64,000 nt of DNA, taken from the NCBI GenBank assembly GCA_932521035.1, contig OW051492.1, forward strand, positions 1,364,001-1,428,000. The letters run 5' to 3'. Both the position numbers and the translations under genes were made by a program. Origin of the DNA: Oscheius dolichura (Eukaryota > Nematoda > Chromadorea > Rhabditida > Rhabditidae). Below the pieces are notes generated by a model. The model saw only the letters and a list, made by a program, of their open reading frames with translations. It did no database searches and was not told where the DNA came from. Positions 58,266 to 64,000 of this stretch are shown one piece after another; position 1 is the stretch's first letter; every line of letters starts with the position of its first letter.

Positions 58266-60901
58266 CAGCAGGAAATTGGTCCCCGACCCACTTCTTCCCC
58301 TCTTTCTTCTCTCTTTTTCATGTTCATGTAAATGATTGACATTACCGGGGAGAGTCTTACCGCGCAACAATTATCCTCCCCTCTATAATTGGGATACAGT
58401 AGCTCTCTTATAGCCGCGCTCTTTTTCCCCCTAAAGATCCTCGTCTGTGTCACCTTCACGGCGCTTGACATGAGATTTTCGACTCTTTGAAGAATTCAAC
58501 GGGGGAGATCTAATTACCGACTACCGATTAGGGAATGGATGAGAGAGTTCTCCTGTAATTGGTAGCAAACGGACGGGTCACATTTTGAAGAGGAAAAATG
58601 GAATGGAGACCAGTGAAACTAGAGCATTTTACGGCTCTCTAACCTCAAATCCATCAGATATTTGACTAATTATCAATAAAAATGGCTCCTCGGAACACGA
58701 AGGAATCGTCTAAAATCCTGGGAAATGGCCTAAATTTGCCATTTTTTTGAAATAAAAGTTCCGAAACGTGTCTTGCCGCCTCTTTTCTAACATATTGGGA
58801 TACTTCCGCTTATTTTTCCCTTTTGTAGAACGTGTCTAATTCCGTTTCCTACTGTAGCAACCTGTGCTGATTCCTGCAAATTGTCTCAAAATGGAAAAAT
58901 TCGGGCGCCTTCCAGCAACACGCCCTACCTCTACTAGGCGCCTTCCTTTGGCTCTATGCCGCTGCAGCGGTCGCTCTGCAACTTTAGAACCTTCTAAATC
59001 CATTTCTACCATTATCCTCTCTTAATATCTTCAAGTTTCTCCCTTTTAAAAGTCTCCAATTGGTCAAAAAACCGCCCCAAACGGCTGACAGTCCCCATCT
59101 CCCCCTTCTCCTGCAACAGGGCGCTGTATTATCTTGCCCCCTTCTCGCCATTTCCCTTTCATTTTTTGCACTTTCCCATGCCTGTCCGGTATCATTTTCC
59201 ATGTTGTGTGTATTCCCTGACTCAGGGGCTACCTCACCACCCTAAGGGAAAGGTTTGTTATGGCTGGTACTGGAAGGGTAGGGAGAGAGATGACTACCCC
59301 CCATTTATTAAGAAGAAAAGATGACTAAAATATAAAAAAAGAGGCGGCCCAGGTATTGAGAGCTGCGCGCGAAACATGTTAGATTAGAGCACTCGAGGGG
59401 CTGTTGACATTTCGAGCGACTCGTAGGCTACGGATTACGGTACATCTTGCTCTCCTTCTTCTCTTTATTGCCCCTGTACCTGGAAGTCAGAAGGGCACAC
59501 CTGTCACCGGCTGCCCCCTGGCCCCTGGCCGCCTTTCAATAGGGGGCACAAGAGAAAGAGCTGTGCTCATCGCCGATTCAGCAACAATTAGTCGTTGCTA
59601 ATTAAATCATCCCCACCGGGAGGTAGTCTCAATAGCCCCCCTCCCCTCTTGTCAATGAAAGGGCAGACCATAAGGAGTCAATTGGGGGACGGATCCGGGA
59701 GAGAATGGACTACATTATTTAGTGTTTTGATAGGGGAGAAAGGGAGAATCAGGGGCAGGGGAAGATGCCGCCAGGCGGCTGACCTCAAGGGGGTCAACTC
59801 TTTTTCCTCCCTCGGCATGACTTTGCCCCCCGTGGGAAAGAGATGAAAACCATACCGGGACGGAATTGGGGGCATAGAAAGCTTTTGGCCCCCAGTTACA
59901 AAGGAAAATATGGAGGAAAGACCCCCGGGAAAGGATTTCTGTCCCTGTGGCTCCCATAGCCGTAGTCAAGGGACCAGAGGGCCGTCTAGGGTTGGAGAGA
60001 CTCCAGCCGAGTTTTTAGACGATCTTCTGGAATAAAATGGGTCCCGAGCAGATTTACTAGCCTATTTCTAATATGAAAAAGAGGTTTATCTGCCCTGGAT
60101 ATGGTCAGAGGCGCGAAATTTGACTATACACAGGTGTTTGACCCCGGCGGCGGCGGGCGGTACGGGTAAGGGAGGCAGAAGGCTCCTGTGGGAATGATAC
60201 CACAAACAATTTTTTTTCTTTCTATTTGAGGCAGCACTGGCCCTCTCGATATTACGGATCCAACCTTGTGATCTCACTTATTTTCCTGTCGTTTTTTTCG
60301 AACACAGTCATCCACACGGTCAAGAGACGTATCAAAAGTTCTGGCGGTCTCGGAGCTCATAAACAAGGTATTTGAATTTTTGTTTGCTGGGAAGATCCAG
60401 CAGGTACTAGCCCATGGGGGAGAGGCGCCACTTTCGTTTCCAAAGAGCTATTCTGCCCATTTCTTCCTCTATATTTCCTTGTTGTCCACTTCTCTAACCT
60501 ATTCTTACCTCCTCCAGCCAGAATAAGAATGAGCTCTCTCTCTCCGAAATCGATAAGGCTCTGACTATTCCTCCTTGACCTATCATCCACCGTCACGTGG
60601 TCCAATTTCTGACTATAAACTCTTATTCACCTTTATTTTTACCCCCAAAAAACTCAAAAACAATGATATTTTCCCCGCTAGATTATAGAAGAAAAGGTGC
60701 CGGACAATCAATTTAGAGAGCCGTGGCTCCCCGGCTACTGTGTTTGCTTCGCGGCGAATGTTTCGCGTCGACGCGGCTAATTGTCGCCGGGGCTCACTTC
60801 TCATTGCTTTTTTTGTTGTCTCCGGGTGTGTGAACTGTGTAAACTGTGTCTTTCTTATGTGTTGGAAGTCATCAAAAAGTCAAAAGATCTTAGTAAAAAT
60901 G
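58266..60901. other. gene-free sequence with weak coding-like islands
   Basis: Pyrimidine-rich and unique-looking. A minus-strand frame after CCCTGTTGCAG near 59,117 reads GRFFDQLETFKREKLEDIKR before a stop. It is too short and isolated to call. No repeats of the named families are present. Confidence 0.35.
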
Positions 60902-60985
60902 CGTTGACCGCGGTGGGGATTGAACCCATGACCTTTGGATTATAAATTGGACACATTACCATTACGCCACTTGGAAATCGCGGGC
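60902..60985 (-). pseudogene. tRNA-like sequence, degenerate
   Basis: Read on the minus strand, it has an A-box (TGGCGTAATGGTAATG), a B-box (GGTTCAATCCCC) and a 3' acceptor-like ACCGCGGTCAA. The 5' acceptor half is displaced by about 8 bases and the anticodon stem does not pair, so it is unlikely to be a working tRNA. Confidence 0.5.
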
Positions 60986-61379
60986 GGTTTCCGGAATGGG
61001 TATTGAAGTGTGGCAATTTTGATCGGAATGATCCCGGAGAGCTTGTCCCCGTTTCCGGAAGGATTGAGTGATTAGGCGCTGAAGACTGAGAAGAAGGGAA
61101 AAAAAAGTTTTGTTTTCTTATTGAAAGAGACCAGATTAGACAAACAGAGGAGAGGGGAAAGAGACACACCAAAGACAAAACATCACTAGAAACTATGACT
61201 TCGGGGGGCTCTCCGTATCACTTTTCAACAGCTCTTCAGTTATCCTCTTACCTAAAATTTTGCCGAGGACTTGCGCCAAATACACACAGTAAAATATGCA
61301 TTAAATCTTATTTTAAAACAATTTTAATAAAATCAAATGAATACAGTAGTACCAAAACTGGGTTACTTCGTCCGAGCGC

Positions 61380-61900
61380 GCTCTAATTCAAAAATTCGCG
61401 GCATTAATTGTATAAAAATGAGGCTGGCCACTATATTTTTAAAGGACTAAACTTACTACAGTAGAAAATACCATTTAAAACTGTTCAATTCTTTTTAAAC
61501 GGCAGAAAACGCGCCAGATCTAGGCTATCTCCCTTCCACAACTTTTAGTGGTATTAGAGCGCTTTTACAGCCTAATTTTCCATATTTTAAGGGACTAGGA
61601 GTATAAAGGACGCCTTCTACAATTAAAATACCCATTAAAACCTGGTTATTATCCCCCAAGACGGAAAAAATAGGGCGATATTCCGGTTAGCCGCCTTCCT
61701 TTCTCTCAATTGGCATTGGAGCGCTGTTACCGCCATTTTCTTCAGTTTTTTTAAAGGTCTATCTAATAAAGGAAGCTTTTCTACAGTATGAAGAACCCTC
61801 ACATGAGTTCATTTTCCTCTAAAAATGAGAAAATGGGGGCATTTCCTGGTTATCTAGGCTCGTCTCCCCTCCATTAGCATTAGAGCGCGATTACAGCGGA
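61380..61900. repeat. diverged tandem array, three units of about 170 bp
   Basis: Each unit repeats the order TTAAAGGACTA, TCTACAGTA, ATACCATTTAAAAC, an AT-rich stretch, then TAGGCT-x-TCTCCCTTCC and TTAG-x-ATTAGAGCGC-x-TTACAGC. The third unit ends at about 61,897 (TTAGAGCGCGATTACAGC). No coding role. Confidence 0.65.
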
Positions 61901-62123
61901 TCATCGGTGCCTGCCCGTCCATTTTTTTGCCCTGTCGTCAATCTGTCACTACACGTATTTCCGCTTGTCATCCCCACTGATCTATCCTCCGACACTATCA
62001 CATTTTGCAGGAGTCTCGACGCGCCGAGGAAAAAGTCTTGTCCCTCCGGGAAATTTGAGATGCCCGCCATCTTTCCCCCCAGCGCCCCAGGTGTAATATG
62101 CATGGAGATGCCTCTGATTACTC

Positions 62124-62150
62124 TTCTTCTTCTTCTTCTTCTTCTTCGTG
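62124..62150. repeat. (CTT)n microsatellite
   Basis: Eight or nine uninterrupted CTT units. Confidence 0.85.
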
Positions 62151-63150
62151 TTAAGACCATCCCCCTCTAAATTATATCCAGGTAACCGGGGGGCGGGGCT
62201 TGATTCTACCCAATGACTGCTGCGCCCCTCTCCCCCCGGTCCCCCTCCCCTCTTCCCTACCCTCTCTATGCATGAAAAAGCAATCTACCCGAGGGGGAGG
62301 GGGGCAGCCTATTCGGGAAGCCGGCCCCGGCTTATATCCCACCCCACATCCCCCTCCATGGCCAGCCAATATTACGGTAGTGGCTCCTCCCCCTATGGCC
62401 ATATTTATTCGCTGCTTCTACCCGTCTCTTCCCGTTTTTCTCTTAATTTTATTACTTAAATCTATTTCTACGATATATTACACATTAAATAAGTTAATTA
62501 AAGGTCCATGAAACTGTATTAATTAAGAAAAAGTAGAAAAAATTAGCCGGAAACAGTTATAATGACGTTTTATGAGAATGGCAGCCATTTTATGAAACCT
62601 CGCCCAAAATTTCGTTATTATTCAAAATTGCGCCTTCTTTTTCTTAATTTTCTTTACTTTTCCTATTAATTACAGTCTTCAACATTATATGAAACGAAAT
62701 TTATAGTAAAAAATCACAAAATTTTGGAGAGAAATGGAGAAAATTGCCCAAAAATCAATTGAAATCGAAGAAATTTAAAAATTCAATCAAAATGCGCCAA
62801 ACTTTTGAATACCGCGAATACTGAAATTCAAAAAAAAATGAGCGGGTTTCGACTTTTTGAAGCATTTTCTCTCATTTTTCTCCCAGTTTTTCTAATTTTT
62901 GATCATTTTCTTCAAATTTTCATGAATGTTTCGTCTATTTTAGCCGTTTTTCAATGCCCCAGACAAAAAAGAGAGCCCAGTTGCCCCGGGTTACAATAGA
63001 AATCCATTCTAGAACCGAGGATTTCTTCTCCTTTCTTAAGTATTCTTCGAATTCGCCGAATTCTTCATTTCTCTTCATCATTCCATCCCGCCTCCCTCTT
63101 GATTACGGTAGCGTCGTCGTCGTCCAATTTCCCGGTTTTATCAATTTGCT

Positions 63151-63175
63151 TCTCCTCTCCTCTCCTCTCCCGCGT
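63151..63175. repeat. (TCTCC)n microsatellite
   Basis: Four consecutive TCTCC units, continuing imperfectly. Confidence 0.75.
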
Positions 63176-63752
63176 CTCCTCGCCCCGGCTCTGACTGTCT
63201 CCCCTCTCCTCTCGCCCGCGAATTCCTTTTGTTTGTCCTCAAAGTTGACTGGAATTTATATCGACCACAGTCACCTGTCACACCTCTAACGGGGGACTAC
63301 GGTAATTCAATACTCTATCATTTCTGGAAAAAATTATCCCCTTTTTAATCAGACGCCTATAAAATTGATTAAACTGGGGAATAATTGTATAGAAAAGACG
63401 TAGAAACCTTTAAAATAACTACTTTACCGTATTCAAAGCGCGCAAAAGCCAAATTTGAAATAGTGCTTGAATATCTGCACAAAAATGGAGCAAATCGATG
63501 AATGAACTTCCAGAAGTATTCTAGACATTGTATACTGTACTTTTAACAACAAAAACTAAAAATTTAACGTCAAAAATTATTTTTGGGGGCGAAATTCGCA
63601 TTTGTAAGCAAAAAGGACTGCAGTTTTGGAATTTTGGCGATTTTCAGTGATTTTTCACATTTTGGCTGGGTTTTTCATGAATTCGGAATCATTACAGTCT
63701 TGGAAACAAGGATATCTTTCAGTTTAACCTGTTAAAATAAAACTTTTCGCTC

Positions 63753-63784
63753 CTGCCGAGACTATACGGGTGCGGGCGCGCGCC
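63753..63784. repeat. solo arm of the hairpin family
   Basis: CTGCCGAGACTATACGGGTG plus CGGGCGCGCGC. A partner arm could lie beyond about 150 bases, but none is seen before the window ends. Confidence 0.7.
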
Positions 63785-64000
63785 AAGAGAACTTCCCGCC
63801 TTTCCTTCCTATTTTAAAGAATTTGACTTATTTAATTAGGAATAAAATTAATTTAAAAAGTGCGGGAGTTCCTCGGGAGCATCTGCTATGTGTTCTCAAT
63901 CTATTAGCCCCCCTTCAAAGAGTCGGGCGAACCAGGAGACGGGGAGAGGAAGAGAACAGTTGTGTTCCGGGGCCCTCACAAAATTAAATTGATCCCCGGC

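Larger units (their letters stand above)
62511..64000. other. gene-free sequence
   Basis: AT-rich, with long T and A runs at 62,560-62,950. Short open frames are low in complexity. Apart from the microsatellite and the solo arm nothing is recognised. Confidence 0.45.

Noticed and set aside
58984-59202. 72-codon minus-strand frame (MENDTGQAWESAK start)
   Set aside because: No flanking splice sites fit a multi-exon gene, and a second frame in the same stretch is equally open. Not enough evidence to call.
60902-60985. Functional tRNA on the minus strand
   Set aside because: A- and B-boxes are good, but the acceptor and anticodon stems do not pair, so it is listed as a degenerate copy.

Overview
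This is nuclear DNA from a nematode, most likely a rhabditid close to Caenorhabditis. The evidence is protein-coding genes with many introns of about 45-60 bases ending in TTTTCAG, closely spaced same-strand gene runs that look like operons with possible trans-splice acceptors just before start codons, and close matches to nematode gene families. Exons were joined by eye from splice sites and reading phase; no search was run.

The window has three parts. (1) 1-31,060 is repeat-rich. From 31,060 down to 10,590 it is occupied by one minus-strand gene of about 20.5 kb for a PDE8-type cyclic nucleotide phosphodiesterase (C. elegans pde-6), whose 14 recognised exons sit between large introns full of foldback elements, tRNA-derived elements and a dispersed 16-base repeat. 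1-9,287 holds only repeats. (2) 31-50 kb is compact and gene-dense. The plus strand has a small signal-anchored protein, TMEM258 (oligosaccharyltransferase subunit) and an Ariadne-type RBR ubiquitin ligase in a row. The minus strand has a row of GINS subunit psf-3, HECT ligase wwp-1, NAC-alpha icd-2 and a PH-like protein. The plus strand then has a ZC3H18-like RNA-processing protein and the RNase P/MRP protein POP4, facing a small minus-strand membrane protein with a cysteine-rich ectodomain. (3) 50.2-64 kb is again repeat-rich, with a phase-consistent chain of short minus-strand exons that probably belongs to an unrecognised gene with large introns.

The housekeeping genes serve DNA replication (psf-3), protein folding at the ribosome (icd-2), ubiquitination (wwp-1, RBR), N-glycosylation (TMEM258), nuclear RNA handling (ZC3H18-like) and tRNA/rRNA maturation (POP4). 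The psf-3, wwp-1, icd-2 order matches my recollection of the C. elegans chromosome I Y65B4BR cluster.

The most unusual content is the repeat biology. A tRNA-derived element sits in the same orientation in each of four consecutive pde-6 introns. A hairpin family with arms CACCCGTAAAATCTCGGCAG / CTGCCGAGATTTTACGGGTG occurs about 20 times. A GCCACAGTTAGACAGC repeat is scattered through the pde-6 introns. There are also several long foldback elements.
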